A DNA stretch of 64,000 nucleotides from JAXMAZ01 sp046350115 (GCA_046350115.1 JAXMAZ010000018.1:62001-126000), one strand, 5' to 3'; shown: positions 8,695 to 17,670, counted from the stretch's first letter. Notes: generated by a model from the letters alone, not told the origin. Translations and numbers: made by a program.

Positions 8695-10149
8695 ATGTTC
8701 GAGCCCGACCCGTCCCGCCCGCTGCCCATCCCAGCGGCCGTTCCGGCCGCCGGCGGGTTCGAGGACGACGAGCCCCCGAGTTCGCCCCGCCGACACCCGA
8801 CCTGGGCCGACGTGCCGGACGAACTCTGGGACGACTGGCGGTGGCAGACCCAGAACTCCATCCGGTCCGTCCGCCAGCTCCGCACCCTGCTCCCGTTCGC
8901 CGCCGACGAGCTGGAAGCCATCGGCCGGCTGGAGAGCGAGTTCAAGCTGGCCATCCCGCCGTACTACTTCTCCCTGATCGACCCGGCGAACCCCGACGAC
9001 CCGATCCGCCGCCAGTCCATCCCGTCGCCGCTCGAGGAGGCGTCCGGGTTCGAGCTGGACGACCCGCTCGAGGAGGACAAGGACTCGCCCGTCCCGGGGC
9101 TGACCCACCGGTACCCGGACCGGGTGCTGATGGTCACCACCCCGAACTGCTCGATGTACTGCCGGTACTGCACCCGCAAGCGGGCCACCCTGACCCGCGG
9201 CGGCTGGGAGGGCGTGAGCAAAGACGACGAGCGGATGATCGACTACGTCCGCCGGAACGAGCAGATCCGGGACGTGATCGTGTCCGGCGGCGACCCGCTC
9301 ACCCTGCCGCTCGGCAAGCTCCGCTACTACCTGGACAACCTGAAGGCCATCGACCACGTCGACGTCATCCGCATCGGCACCCGCGTCCCGGTGACGCTGC
9401 CGCAGCGGCTGTTCGACAACGAGCTGGTGGACCTGCTGGCGTCGGCCGAGAAGGTGTACATCCAGACGCACTTCAACCACCCCCGGGAGATCACCCCGGA
9501 GGCGGCCCGCGTCTGCAAGACCCTGCTCCGGGCCGGCATGCCGATCAACAACCACGCCGTCCTGCTGAAAGGCGTCAACGACGACCTGGGCACCATCCGG
9601 TCGCTGCTCCGCGGCCTGCTGCGGATCAAGGTCCGGCCGTACTACCTGTTCCACTGCGACCCGGTGACCGGGGCCGGCCACTTCCGCACCAGCGTGTGGA
9701 AGGGGCTGCAGATCATGGAAGGCCTCCGCGGCCACATGTCCGGCATCGGCATCCCGACCTACGTGGTGGACAGCCCGCACGGCGGCGGCAAGATCCCGCT
9801 CATGCCGAACTACCTGGTCAGCATGAGCGACGACGCCGTCATCCTCCGCAACTACGAGGGGATGCTGGTCCGCTACCAGGCTGAGGACAAGCCGACCAGC
9901 AACGGCCCGGAGACCGCCACCCGCGGGGTCAGCGGGCTGCTGCAAGGGGACAAGTCGTCCCTGATGCCGGAGGGGAACGAGCGGATGGCCCGCCGGCGGA
10001 AGCTGCAGGTGGTGGACCCGGGGTACGAGATCGGCTGCGGCGACCACCACCCGGAGCCGGCCAACGGGGACGGGGCGAGCCTGCGGCCGATCCTGCCCCT
10101 GCCGCTGACCCAGACCAACGGCAACGGCAAGCACGCCGCGGCCCACTGA
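8695..10149 (+). CDS. kamA: KamA family radical SAM protein (lysine 2,3-aminomutase-like)
   Basis: 484 aa. ATG 8695 has GGAGG about 10 nt upstream; a GTG at 8668 is an upstream alternative. The radical-SAM motif CSMYCRYC places the [4Fe-4S] ligands at C152, C156 and C159. VSGGDPL (SAM 'GGE'-type motif) and DSPHGGGKIPLMPNY, with the probable PLP lysine, follow as in lysine 2,3-aminomutase. The family converts L-lysine to beta-lysine with PLP and a 5'-deoxyadenosyl radical. The last ~100 residues are divergent and low in Cys; the usual Zn-binding Cys cluster of the clostridial enzyme is not obvious. Two ATP-grasp ligase genes follow on the same strand, which suggests its product is used in a peptide or amide bond. 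Confidence 0.88.
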   Translation: MFEPDPSRPLPIPAAVPAAGGFEDDEPPSSPRRHPTWADVPDELWDDWRWQTQNSIRSVRQLRTLLPFAADELEAIGRLESEFKLAIPPYYFSLIDPANPDDPIRRQSIPSPLEEASGFELDDPLEEDKDSPVPGLTHRYPDRVLMVTTPNCSMYCRYCTRKRATLTRGGWEGVSKDDERMIDYVRRNEQIRDVIVSGGDPLTLPLGKLRYYLDNLKAIDHVDVIRIGTRVPVTLPQRLFDNELVDLLASAEKVYIQTHFNHPREITPEAARVCKTLLRAGMPINNHAVLLKGVNDDLGTIRSLLRGLLRIKVRPYYLFHCDPVTGAGHFRTSVWKGLQIMEGLRGHMSGIGIPTYVVDSPHGGGKIPLMPNYLVSMSDDAVILRNYEGMLVRYQAEDKPTSNGPETATRGVSGLLQGDKSSLMPEGNERMARRRKLQVVDPGYEIGCGDHHPEPANGDGASLRPILPLPLTQTNGNGKHAAAH

Positions 10150-10158
10150 ATACCCAAG

Positions 10159-10248
10159 TAAAAAGGAAAAAGTAAAAAGGCAAAAGTGAAAACCGAGTGG
10201 GCCGCCCTCTTCGGTTCTTACTTTTGCCTTTTTACTTTTTCCTTTTTA
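10159..10248. repeat. AT-rich 90-bp palindrome between kamA and ATP-grasp gene
   Basis: The left arm (from 10159, TAAAAAGGAAAAAGTAAAAA...) pairs with the right arm ending at 10248 (...TTTTTACTTTTTCCTTTTTA). The loop contains GAGTGGGCCGCCCTC. Its composition is starkly unlike the GC-rich surroundings. It could be an intrinsic terminator with A-tract and T-tract on both strands, or a small mobile palindrome. It ends about 23 nt before the Shine-Dalgarno of the next gene. Confidence 0.75.
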
Positions 10249-10280
10249 ATTTCGCCTTCTCCTTTCGGCTCGGAGGCATC

Positions 10281-11300
10281 ATGCACGTCGGCATCGCGTT
10301 CGACCTGAAGCCGGACGAGCCGCTGCCGGCCGGCGCCCCGGACGACCTGCACGAAGAGTTCGACGCCCCCACCACCATCGACGCCATCGCCGGCGTCCTG
10401 CGCGACCTCGGCCACACCGTCACCCTGCTCGGCGACGGCAAGGAGCTGCTGGCCAAGCTGCTCGCCGACCCGCCGGATTTCGTGTTCAACTTCGCCGAGG
10501 GGACCGGCACCGGCCGAAGCCGCGAAGCCCGGGTTCCGGCCGTGTGCGAGATGCTCGGCGTCCCGTACACCGGGTCCGACCCGCTCGCCCTGGCCGTCGC
10601 CCTGGAGAAAGACCTCACCCGCCGGCTCGCCGCCGACGCCGGGCTGACGGTGCCGAAGGGGATCACCCTCCAGCCGCCGCCGACCGAGTACGACGGCGAC
10701 TTCGCCGAGTTCCCGGCCGTCCTGGCCGAAGCCGGGCTGACCCTGCCGGTGATCGCCAAGCCGGTGTTCGAGGGGTCGAGCAAAGGCATCCGCAACCGGT
10801 GCCTGGTGGAGCGGGCCGAAGACCTCGGGCCGACCGTCGCCGGGCTGTGGGCCGCGTACGGGCAGGCGGTGCTGGTGGAGGAATTCATTGCCGGGGACGA
10901 GGTGACGGTCGGCGTCCTCGGCAACGACCCGCCGGAGGTGTTCGGGGTGATGCGGATCACGCCGAAGGTGGCGGTCGAGAAGTTCGTGTATTCGCTGGAG
11001 GTGAAGCGGGACTTCCGGCGGATGGTCGATTACGAGTGCCCGGCCAAGCTGCCGGCGGACGTGGTGCGGGAGGTGGAGGCGTCCGCCCTGGCGATCTTCG
11101 ACGCCCTCGGCTGCCGGGACGTGGCCCGGATCGACTTCCGGGTGCGGGACGGCATCCCGTACTTCCTGGAGATCAACCCGCTGCCGGGGCTGAACCCGGA
11201 CGTGAGCGACCTGTGCATCATGGCCGGGCTGCTCGGGGTGAGCCACGCCGAGTTGATCGGCCGGATCGTCGAAGCGGCGGTGAAGCGAGCCACAGGCTGA
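10281..11300 (+). CDS. ATP-grasp ligase, D-alanine--D-alanine ligase family
   Basis: 339 aa. ATG 10281 has GGAGG 4 nt upstream; the longer frame from 10197 is only the AT-rich palindrome translated. The N-terminal domain has DFVFNFAEGTGTGRSREA and PYTGSDPLALAVALEK (about 73-113), as in Ddl. The ATP-grasp core shows VIAKPVFEGSSKGI (P-loop-like) and the Mg-binding end RIDFRVRDGIPYFLEINPLP (D, E and N ligands). It joins two amino acids or an amino acid and an amine with ATP cleavage. The DDL serine loop is not an exact match, so a substrate other than D-alanine is plausible. It follows kamA by 131 nt and precedes a second ligase at 12236. Confidence 0.85.
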   Translation: MHVGIAFDLKPDEPLPAGAPDDLHEEFDAPTTIDAIAGVLRDLGHTVTLLGDGKELLAKLLADPPDFVFNFAEGTGTGRSREARVPAVCEMLGVPYTGSDPLALAVALEKDLTRRLAADAGLTVPKGITLQPPPTEYDGDFAEFPAVLAEAGLTLPVIAKPVFEGSSKGIRNRCLVERAEDLGPTVAGLWAAYGQAVLVEEFIAGDEVTVGVLGNDPPEVFGVMRITPKVAVEKFVYSLEVKRDFRRMVDYECPAKLPADVVREVEASALAIFDALGCRDVARIDFRVRDGIPYFLEINPLPGLNPDVSDLCIMAGLLGVSHAELIGRIVEAAVKRATG

Positions 11301-11353
11301 GCCTTCGTGGGTCTGCCACACCGTGATAAGCTCACGGGTGAGGAGGAGTGGTC

Positions 11354-12091
11354 ATGCCGATCCACGACTGGACCCGGGTCCGGGCTGGGACGTTCCACTA
11401 TTTCCACCAGCGGTGGATTCAGGCTCTCGGTGACGCTCTGAACAACGGTGGCCTGCCGCCGGGCTACTTCGCCATGACCGAAGTGGACGCCAAAGGGCCG
11501 ATCCCGGATGTGCTCGCGCTCAAGGCCCAAACCCCGGGGCCGACAGACGGGTCGGTCGGTGTTGCCGTCGCCGACGCCCCGCCTCGCACCCGCGTGGTCA
11601 GTCGCGGAGAGAACACCCGGGGCTACGCTTGTCGGGCCGACCGGCTCAGCGTCTACCTGCCGCAGGGTGAGTTGATCGCCGTGATCGAGATAGTATCGCC
11701 GGGCAACAAGGACAACACGAACGGCCTGGATGCGTTCGTCCGCAAGGTCCGGCGGTTGATCCGTCGCGGCGTCCACGTGTTGGTGATCGACCTCTTCCCA
11801 CCCTCCGCTCGCGACCCGCAAGGGATTCATCCGCCCGTCTGGAGCCGATTCAAGGAGGAGCCATTCGAGCTGCCGGCGGAGAAGCCGCTCACCATCGCCG
11901 CGTATTCGGCCGGCCCGGAGAAGGTCGCTTATGTGGAACCGGTCGGGGTCGGCGACCCGCTGCCGGACATGCCCATCTTCCTCACCCCGGACCGTTACGT
12001 GCCGTGCCCGCTGGAGACCACATACATGGCGTCATGGGCCGTGTTCCCGGCGGCGCTGAAGGGGCCGCTCGAAAAGCCGCCATCGTCCTGA
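11354..12091 (+). CDS. DUF4058-type protein
   Basis: 245 aa. ATG 11354 with AGGAGGAG about 5 nt upstream; an in-frame GTG at 11348 is less likely. The N-terminus MPIHDWTRVRAGTFHYFHQRW and GGLPPGYFAMTE are typical of the DUF4058 group that is multi-copy in Gemmata-type genomes. A later stretch VIEIVSPGNKDN resembles a nuclease-like EIxSPxNK motif (Uma2/PD-(D/E)XK-like fold). No signal peptide. Function unknown. It sits between two ATP-grasp genes, but the family is widely scattered, so the position may be incidental. Confidence 0.72.
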   Translation: MPIHDWTRVRAGTFHYFHQRWIQALGDALNNGGLPPGYFAMTEVDAKGPIPDVLALKAQTPGPTDGSVGVAVADAPPRTRVVSRGENTRGYACRADRLSVYLPQGELIAVIEIVSPGNKDNTNGLDAFVRKVRRLIRRGVHVLVIDLFPPSARDPQGIHPPVWSRFKEEPFELPAEKPLTIAAYSAGPEKVAYVEPVGVGDPLPDMPIFLTPDRYVPCPLETTYMASWAVFPAALKGPLEKPPSS

Positions 12092-12235
12092 CGTGAGCGC
12101 GGTTGTGCCGGCGGTGCCGGGTTTCTGTCGCCCCAAACTCGCGTGTTGTATGATTGGAGCGTAGCCGAGGTTAACGCCGTGTCTGGCGTGACCGATACTG
12201 TCGGAGTAGTCCGCGCCGTGACGGAGTCAGCGCTC

Positions 12236-13852
12236 ATGCCCACCCCCCGCGTCCTGGTCCTCTACAACGAGCCGACCCTCCCCGCCGACCACCCGGACGC
12301 CGACAGCGAGCACGATGTCCTGTACACGGCCGACACGGTCGCCCGCATCCTCCAGCAGGCCGGGCTGACCGTGGCCCGGCTCGGGGCGACCGACGACCCG
12401 CAGGCGCTGCTCGCCGGGCTGACGGCCAACGCCCCGGACGCGGTGTTCAACCTGTACGAGGGGATGGCCAAGTGGGGGAACACCGAGGCGTTCGTCTCGG
12501 GCCTGCTCGAACTCCTGCGGCTGCCGTTCACCGGCTCCCCCACCCAGCCGCTCATGCTCTGCCGGTCCAAGCCGCTCACCAAGAAGCTGCTGGCCGGGGC
12601 CGGGCTGCCGACCGCCCCGTTCTTCGTCGTGGAAGACGGGCCGGTGCCGGCGTGTCCGCTCAAGTGGCCGGTGATCGTCAAGCCCGGCACCGAGGACGCC
12701 AGCGTCGGCATCGACCAGGCGAGCGTGGTGACGAGCCAGAAGCAGCTCGAAGACCGGGTCGAGTACCTGCGGGCCACCTACGGCCCGTCGGTGCTGGTCG
12801 AGCGGTTCGTCCGCGGGCGGGAGTTCAACGTCGCCGTGGTCGAGCGGGACGGGGTGCCGACGACACTGCCGTTCTCGGAGATCCTGTTCGTCCCGCCGGA
12901 CGACGCCCCGGACCTGTGGCCGATCGTGTCGTTCGACGCCAAGTGGCGGCCGGGCACCACCGACTTCATCGCCACCCCGGCCAAGAACCCGGCCGAGAAC
13001 GTCAGCCCGGAGCTGCACGCGGCGATCGCCGGGCTGGCCAAGAAGGCGTACCAGTTGGTCGGCTGCCGGGACTACGCCCGGGTCGACTTCCGGGTGGACG
13101 AGGACGGCAACCCGTTCGTCCTGGAGGTGAACCCGAACCCGTGCATCAGCCCGCTGGCCGGGCTGGCGGCCGGGCTGGAGACGGCCAAGGTGCCGTACCC
13201 GGAGTTCATCGTCGGGCTGGTTAAGGCAGCGTTGGCCCGCGGCGGCAAGCGGCTGGACGGGGCAGCGAGTGAGGAGCCGGCGCCCCCGGCGACCGTCGCC
13301 CTGCACGGGCCGGCGAGCGGGCACCGGCCGGCTATTCGGGTGCGAGCGGCCAAGCGGTCTGACCTGCCCGCCTTGGCCGACCTTCTGGCGAAGACGGACG
13401 GGTGGTCGGCAGACGACCGGCGGCGGGCGACGGAGCGGCTGGCCGACCAGCTCGGCCGGCGGGGCCGGGCGGACGGCCGGTGCCTGGTGCTGGCCGCCCG
13501 GGGTGAGGTGCTCGGGGCGGCGGCTGTCCGGCCGGCCGACCCGGGGCACGGGGTGTTCGCCCTGGAGTGGCTGGCGGTCGCCCCGGCCCGCCGCCGACAC
13601 GGGCACGGCCAGTCGCTGCTGCGGGCGGTCGAAGAGGGGGTCGCGGCGGACGGCGGGCGGGTATTGTTGGCGGACGTGTCCAGCGGCCCGGCGGCGGTGT
13701 CCGCCCGTCAGTTCCTGGCCCACGCCCAGTTCCGGCCGGCCGGCGAGGTGCCGGAGTTCTACCGGGACGGTTACGCTCGGTTGACCTTCGCCCGAACGGT
13801 GACGGCGACGGCCGCCGCCACTGACGCGCCCGCCTCCCGGTCCGCGTCCTGA
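12236..13852 (+). CDS. ATP-grasp ligase fused to GNAT acetyltransferase domain
   Basis: 538 aa. ATG 12236 (MPTPRVLVLYNEP) with GGAG 9 nt upstream; the frame is open from 12143. Residues 1-~340 are a Ddl-type ATP-grasp: FNLYEGMAKWGNTEA, PFTGSPTQPL, WPVIVKPGTEDASVGI and the Mg-site DFRVDEDGNPFVLEVNPNPC. After a Pro/Ala-rich linker (~345-365), residues ~370-525 form a GNAT domain with EWLAVAPARRRHGHGQSLL (the acetyl-CoA pyrophosphate loop, R/Q-x-x-G-x-G/A-like) and a final FYRDGYARL. In beta-lysine osmolyte systems a GNAT (AblB) partners an aminomutase (AblA); here GNAT and ligase are fused near a KamA homologue. The reaction is unknown. Confidence 0.85.
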   Translation: MPTPRVLVLYNEPTLPADHPDADSEHDVLYTADTVARILQQAGLTVARLGATDDPQALLAGLTANAPDAVFNLYEGMAKWGNTEAFVSGLLELLRLPFTGSPTQPLMLCRSKPLTKKLLAGAGLPTAPFFVVEDGPVPACPLKWPVIVKPGTEDASVGIDQASVVTSQKQLEDRVEYLRATYGPSVLVERFVRGREFNVAVVERDGVPTTLPFSEILFVPPDDAPDLWPIVSFDAKWRPGTTDFIATPAKNPAENVSPELHAAIAGLAKKAYQLVGCRDYARVDFRVDEDGNPFVLEVNPNPCISPLAGLAAGLETAKVPYPEFIVGLVKAALARGGKRLDGAASEEPAPPATVALHGPASGHRPAIRVRAAKRSDLPALADLLAKTDGWSADDRRRATERLADQLGRRGRADGRCLVLAARGEVLGAAAVRPADPGHGVFALEWLAVAPARRRHGHGQSLLRAVEEGVAADGGRVLLADVSSGPAAVSARQFLAHAQFRPAGEVPEFYRDGYARLTFARTVTATAAATDAPASRSAS

Positions 13853-13935
13853 CCGGGAGAGGGTTGAAAAATCGCCGCCCAGGCGGCACCCTCCCGTCGT
13901 CCGCGGTCCGTCCCGTCACCCGCAGCAGGCCCGGC

Positions 13936-14631
13936 ATGTCCCGCCCCGAGTCGGCAGTCCCCCTCTCCCGGCCTTACGTCAGTCGGTACGGCGCCCCGGT
14001 CATCGACCGCGTCGCCCCGACCCTGTTCCGGGCGACCTACTTCGCCCAGTGCATGGACTGCGGGTTCTGCCAGGACGCCTGCTGTCAGTACGGGGCGGAC
14101 ATCGAGCTGCCCCGGGTGGCCGCCATCGATCGGCACCGGGCGGAGTTGGAGGCGTATCTCGGGGTGTCCCGGGATCAGTGGTTCCGGGACGACCCATCGG
14201 ACGTCGGCCGAGTCGCCGACCCAGACTACCCCGGCGGCGCCTACACCCGAACGCAAGTGGTCCCGCTGCCGGCCGGCCGGTCGGAGCACAACACCGAGGC
14301 GTGTGTGTTCCTCGACCCCACCCCCGGCGGGCGGGGCTGCCGGCTGCACCGGTTCGCCCTGGAGCGGGGGATCGACGTCCACGACATCAAGCCGCTGGTG
14401 TGCCTGCTGTTCCCGGCGTCGTTCGCCGACGGGGTGCTGTGCCCGGCCTACGAGTTCGAGTTGGAAGGCGAGCTGGTCTGCCAGGGGCCGGGGGCGACCG
14501 TGTACCAGAGCGCGCGGGCGGACATCCTGTACTACTTCGGCCCGGAGCTGGTGGCCGAGCTGGACGCCCTGGAGCGGGCCGACGCCCGCTCGGCCGGCAA
14601 CCCCGTCTCCCTTCCGATGTGTGCCAGCTGA
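13936..14631 (+). CDS. YkgJ-type cysteine cluster protein
   Basis: 231 aa. ATG 13936 is chosen; the frame extends upstream to 13864 without homology-like content. The N-terminal region carries CMDCGFCQDACC (about 37-48). Further Cys appear in EACVFLDP, GRGCRLH and VCLLFP, the pattern of the CxxCC family (YkgJ, PF03692) thought to bind a metal or Fe-S cluster. No signal peptide or membrane segment. It follows the ligase-GNAT gene by 83 nt on the same strand and is probably cotranscribed. Biochemical role unknown. Confidence 0.8.
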   Translation: MSRPESAVPLSRPYVSRYGAPVIDRVAPTLFRATYFAQCMDCGFCQDACCQYGADIELPRVAAIDRHRAELEAYLGVSRDQWFRDDPSDVGRVADPDYPGGAYTRTQVVPLPAGRSEHNTEACVFLDPTPGGRGCRLHRFALERGIDVHDIKPLVCLLFPASFADGVLCPAYEFELEGELVCQGPGATVYQSARADILYYFGPELVAELDALERADARSAGNPVSLPMCAS

Positions 14632-14780
14632 GGCCGGGCGGACCGCCCGGCCGCGCCGGCCGGGCGATAAAACCCGCCTGCCCTGCCTTGACAGCCCCGC
14701 CGGCCGGGTGAAAATCAGACCTAACCGGTCCCGCTACCGGGCCGTCCGGCCCGATGCGCCCCCGCTGAGGTGCCTGTCCC

Positions 14781-15140
14781 ATGTCCCAGCCCCGCCGCCA
14801 ACGGATCGTGGTGGAGGATGTCGGCGACATCGCCGTCGTCCAGTTCGTCGACAAGAAGATCCTGGACGAGCAGAACATCCAGATGATCGGGGACGACCTG
14901 TTCCGGCTGGTGGACGAGCTGGGCCGGCGGAAGGTGCTGCTCGACTTCAGCAACGTCGAGTTCATGTCCAGCGCCGCCCTGGGCAAGCTGATCCGCCTGC
15001 ACCAGCGGCTGGCGTCGATCGGCGGCAAGCTGGTGCTGTGCGGGATCTCGAAGTCGATCCACGAGATCTTCGAGATCACCAAGCTGGACCGGATGCTGAC
15101 GCTGGTCAAGGACCAGCAGACCGGGCTGGCGTCGTTCTAG
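14781..15140 (+). CDS. STAS domain protein, anti-sigma factor antagonist
   Basis: 119 aa, ATG 14781. The whole protein is one STAS domain. FVDKKILDEQNIQMIGDDL and VLLDFSNVEFMSSAALGKLI are the strand-helix motifs of SpoIIAA/RsbV proteins; the SSA serine (about 72-73) is in the position phosphorylated by the cognate kinase. Acts in the cytoplasm in a partner-switching cascade that frees a sigma factor or controls another output. The next gene (35 nt downstream) encodes an RsbW-like kinase, so the two are a regulatory pair. No sigma factor is in the window. Confidence 0.92.
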   Translation: MSQPRRQRIVVEDVGDIAVVQFVDKKILDEQNIQMIGDDLFRLVDELGRRKVLLDFSNVEFMSSAALGKLIRLHQRLASIGGKLVLCGISKSIHEIFEITKLDRMLTLVKDQQTGLASF

Positions 15141-15175
15141 GCCGGGCCGCCGGCCCCACCCCGGGCAGCTCTCCT

Positions 15176-15601
15176 ATGACCCACCCGTCGATCGCCTTCG
15201 AGGTCGTCATCCCGAGCGACCTGGCCGAAGGCCGCCGCGTGCAGGACGACATCGAGGCGGCCCTCCAGTCCGCCGGGTACGGGGACCGGGACATCTTCGC
15301 CATCAAGCTGGCCCTCGAAGAGGCGCTGGTGAACGCCATCAAGCACGGCAACCAGATGGACCCGGGCAAACGGGTGTCCGTCTGGTACACGGTGGCGGCC
15401 GACCGGTTCGACGTGAAGATCGCCGACGAGGGGCCGGGGTTCAACCCGGCCGACGTGCCCGACCCGACCCAGCCGGAGAACCTGGAGCGGCCGTGCGGTC
15501 GCGGGGTGTTCCTGATCCGCAACCTGATGACCACGGTCGAGTACCTCGGCGTCGGCAACGTGGTCACCATGTCCAAGCTGCGGAACGGCACCGCGGATTA
15601 G
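15176..15601 (+). CDS. RsbW/SpoIIAB-like anti-sigma regulatory ATP-binding protein
   Basis: 141 aa, ATG 15176, TAG stop 15599-15601. A GHKL ATPase of the serine-kinase type: N box EEALVNAIKHGN (about 57-68), G1 box DEGPGFNP and G2-like GRGVFLIRNLM (about 113-123). It would phosphorylate the STAS protein encoded upstream and sequester a sigma factor. Length is normal for the family. The gene pair lies just upstream of the hairpin 15615-15663, which probably terminates it. Confidence 0.92.
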   Translation: MTHPSIAFEVVIPSDLAEGRRVQDDIEAALQSAGYGDRDIFAIKLALEEALVNAIKHGNQMDPGKRVSVWYTVAADRFDVKIADEGPGFNPADVPDPTQPENLERPCGRGVFLIRNLMTTVEYLGVGNVVTMSKLRNGTAD

Positions 15602-15614
15602 CAGTCGTTGGGGT

Positions 15615-15663
15615 AGGGTCCGCTGTGCGGACCGGTGGCATCACGGTCCGCACAGCGGACCCT
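15615..15663. repeat. hairpin repeat, AGGGTCCGCTGTGCGGACCG family (copy 1)
   Basis: Arms 15615-15634 and 15644-15663 are perfect 20-bp complements with a 9-nt loop. It lies between convergent genes and encodes the last residues and the TGA stop of the ABC transporter on the minus strand. Related copies are at 39318-39376 and 56657-56712. Probably a bidirectional terminator or REP-like element. Confidence 0.85.
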
Positions 15664-17542
15664 GGGCCGAGACCGGATCGGCCGCCGGCTCCGGCGACCG
15701 TAACCCCTCCACCCCCTGCTCGGCACACCGCACCAGTTCGGCGAACAGCCCGTCCCGGGCGGTCAGCTCGTCGTAGCTGCCCGTTTCCACGATCCGCCCG
15801 TCGTCGAACACCAGGATGCGGTCGGCGTCGGCGAACGTGCTCAGCCGGTGGGCGACGAGTATCACCGTCCGGTCCTGGCGGGCGTCGGCGATGGCCGCCT
15901 GCACCCGCCGCTCGCTGATCGTGTCGAGGGCGCTGGTCGCCTCGTCCAGTACCAGGATCGGCGGGTTGTGCAGGAACACCCGGGCCAGGGCGAGCCGCTG
16001 CTTCTGCCCGCCGGACAGGTTGGCCCCCCGCTCGGCCACCTGGGTTGCGTACCCGTCCGGCATGGCCAGGATGTCGTCGTGGATGCCGGCCCGCTCGGCC
16101 GCGCGGCGGACGTCGTCGTCAGTGCATGAGTAGGCCATCCCGTACCGGATGTTGTCGGCGACGGTGCCGGCGTACACGAACGGGTTCTGGCCGACGTACC
16201 CGATCAGGTGGCTGAGCGTCTCCCGGGACACCTCGTCCAGCGGCACCCCGTTCAGCCACACCCGGCCGGCGGTCGGGTGGACCAGCCGCAACAGCACCCG
16301 CAGCCAGGTCGTCTTCCCGCACCCGGAGCGGCCGGCGATGCCGACCGTCTCGTTCCGGTAGATCTCCAGGTTCACCCCGTTCAACGCGGCTCGGGTGCGG
16401 CCGTCCGGCAGCCGGTACTCGACCCGCACCCCCTCCGCCCGGACGGCCGGCGCGTGCGGGTCGTCCATCGGCGGCTCGTCCGCCGGGGTGGTCCGGAACG
16501 ACGGGTCTTCCGGCAGGGCGAGCAGCGCCTGCAGGTCGGCCACCCGCAGGCTCGCCTCGTGCCCCTCGTCCAGCACCCGGTGGATCTCGTTCACCGGGGC
16601 CATGCTGCTCAGGTAGAGCATGGAGAAGGTGAGGATGTCCCCGTAGCTGATGTCCCCGCGGACCGCCAGGTACGCGGCCAGCCCGAGGACGCCGACGTGG
16701 AACAGCCCCTCGATGCACGCCTTGGCCGCCCCGAACCCGGCCATCGCGATGTGGTGCCGGAGTTCCTCCGCCCGCTTGTGCTCGGCCGCCCGGTCCACGC
16801 GGGCGACCTCGGCCGGGATGGTGTTCGCCGCCCGGACGTGGTCCAGCCCGCCGAGCTGCTCGACCACCGTCCCGTCCATCTCCTCGCACACCTTCATCAG
16901 CCGCAGCCGGACCGCCTTCTGGGACAGGAGCTGCCAGACGGTCAGCCCGACCGAGCACGGCACCACCCCGAGCATGGCCAGCCCGAGCCACGGCTCCTTG
17001 GTGACGGCCACGGCGACCGCCGTCAGGCCGATCACGACGGCCGGGAAGAAGTCCAGGAAGGCGAGCCGCAGCAGCCGCATGAACCCGCCGGCGCTGCGGT
17101 AGATGCGGCCGTGCAGCGCCCCCACTTTTTCGTGCGTCAGCCGGGACAGGTCGGCCCGCAGGATGGTACTGACGATGCGGACGATCAGGTGCCGCTCGAT
17201 CCGGGTGCAGGTGTTCTCGACCAGATACCGGCGGACCACCTGGAGGGCTTCCCGCAGCAGGATCACCCCGCCGACCAGGACCAGCAGCCCGGCCACCGAA
17301 GCCAGGATGTCGGCCCGCGGCTCGCCGGTCTGGAGGCCGTAAGCCACCCGGTCCACCAGCCGGCCGGACAGGAGCGGCAACAGGGTGTTGGCCGCCCCGC
17401 CGACGCACATCACACCGACCGCCCCGGCCAGCGCCCAGCGGTGTTGGGGGGCGATCATGGTCCACACCCGGCCGGCCGTCCGGACCAGGTCGCGCAGCTC
17501 CCGCCCGAACCGATTCAGGGCGGAGGGGGATCGGCTCGTCAT
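15641..17542 (-). CDS. ABC transporter, fused permease and ATP-binding protein (exporter type)
   Basis: 633 aa, ATG 17542. Residues ~35-320 form a six-helix exporter membrane domain (first helices near HRWALAGAVGVMCVGGAANT). The nucleotide-binding domain shows Walker A GRSGCGKTT (about 402-410), Q-loop YVGQNPFVY, signature LSGGQKQRLALAR (about 509), Walker B ILVLDEATSALD and H-loop VAHRLST. It would work as a homodimer or heterodimer in the inner membrane to export a lipid, drug or peptide. The last six residues and the stop are read from the hairpin repeat 15615-15663, so the natural C-terminus may once have been different. Cargo is unknown. Confidence 0.92.
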   Translation of the reverse strand: MTSRSPSALNRFGRELRDLVRTAGRVWTMIAPQHRWALAGAVGVMCVGGAANTLLPLLSGRLVDRVAYGLQTGEPRADILASVAGLLVLVGGVILLREALQVVRRYLVENTCTRIERHLIVRIVSTILRADLSRLTHEKVGALHGRIYRSAGGFMRLLRLAFLDFFPAVVIGLTAVAVAVTKEPWLGLAMLGVVPCSVGLTVWQLLSQKAVRLRLMKVCEEMDGTVVEQLGGLDHVRAANTIPAEVARVDRAAEHKRAEELRHHIAMAGFGAAKACIEGLFHVGVLGLAAYLAVRGDISYGDILTFSMLYLSSMAPVNEIHRVLDEGHEASLRVADLQALLALPEDPSFRTTPADEPPMDDPHAPAVRAEGVRVEYRLPDGRTRAALNGVNLEIYRNETVGIAGRSGCGKTTWLRVLLRLVHPTAGRVWLNGVPLDEVSRETLSHLIGYVGQNPFVYAGTVADNIRYGMAYSCTDDDVRRAAERAGIHDDILAMPDGYATQVAERGANLSGGQKQRLALARVFLHNPPILVLDEATSALDTISERRVQAAIADARQDRTVILVAHRLSTFADADRILVFDDGRIVETGSYDELTARDGLFAELVRCAEQGVEGLRSPEPAADPVSAQGPLCGP

Positions 17543-17670
17543 TCAAGACCTCGGCGTCCGGTCATCCGTCACCCGCCAGGGAGAGGCGGTCGGGCGCTGG
17601 GGCGAAAACAACCCCACCGCACCATCCGCGTGCGGTGGGACGAAATCAGACATGGTTCTTACGCAACCCG

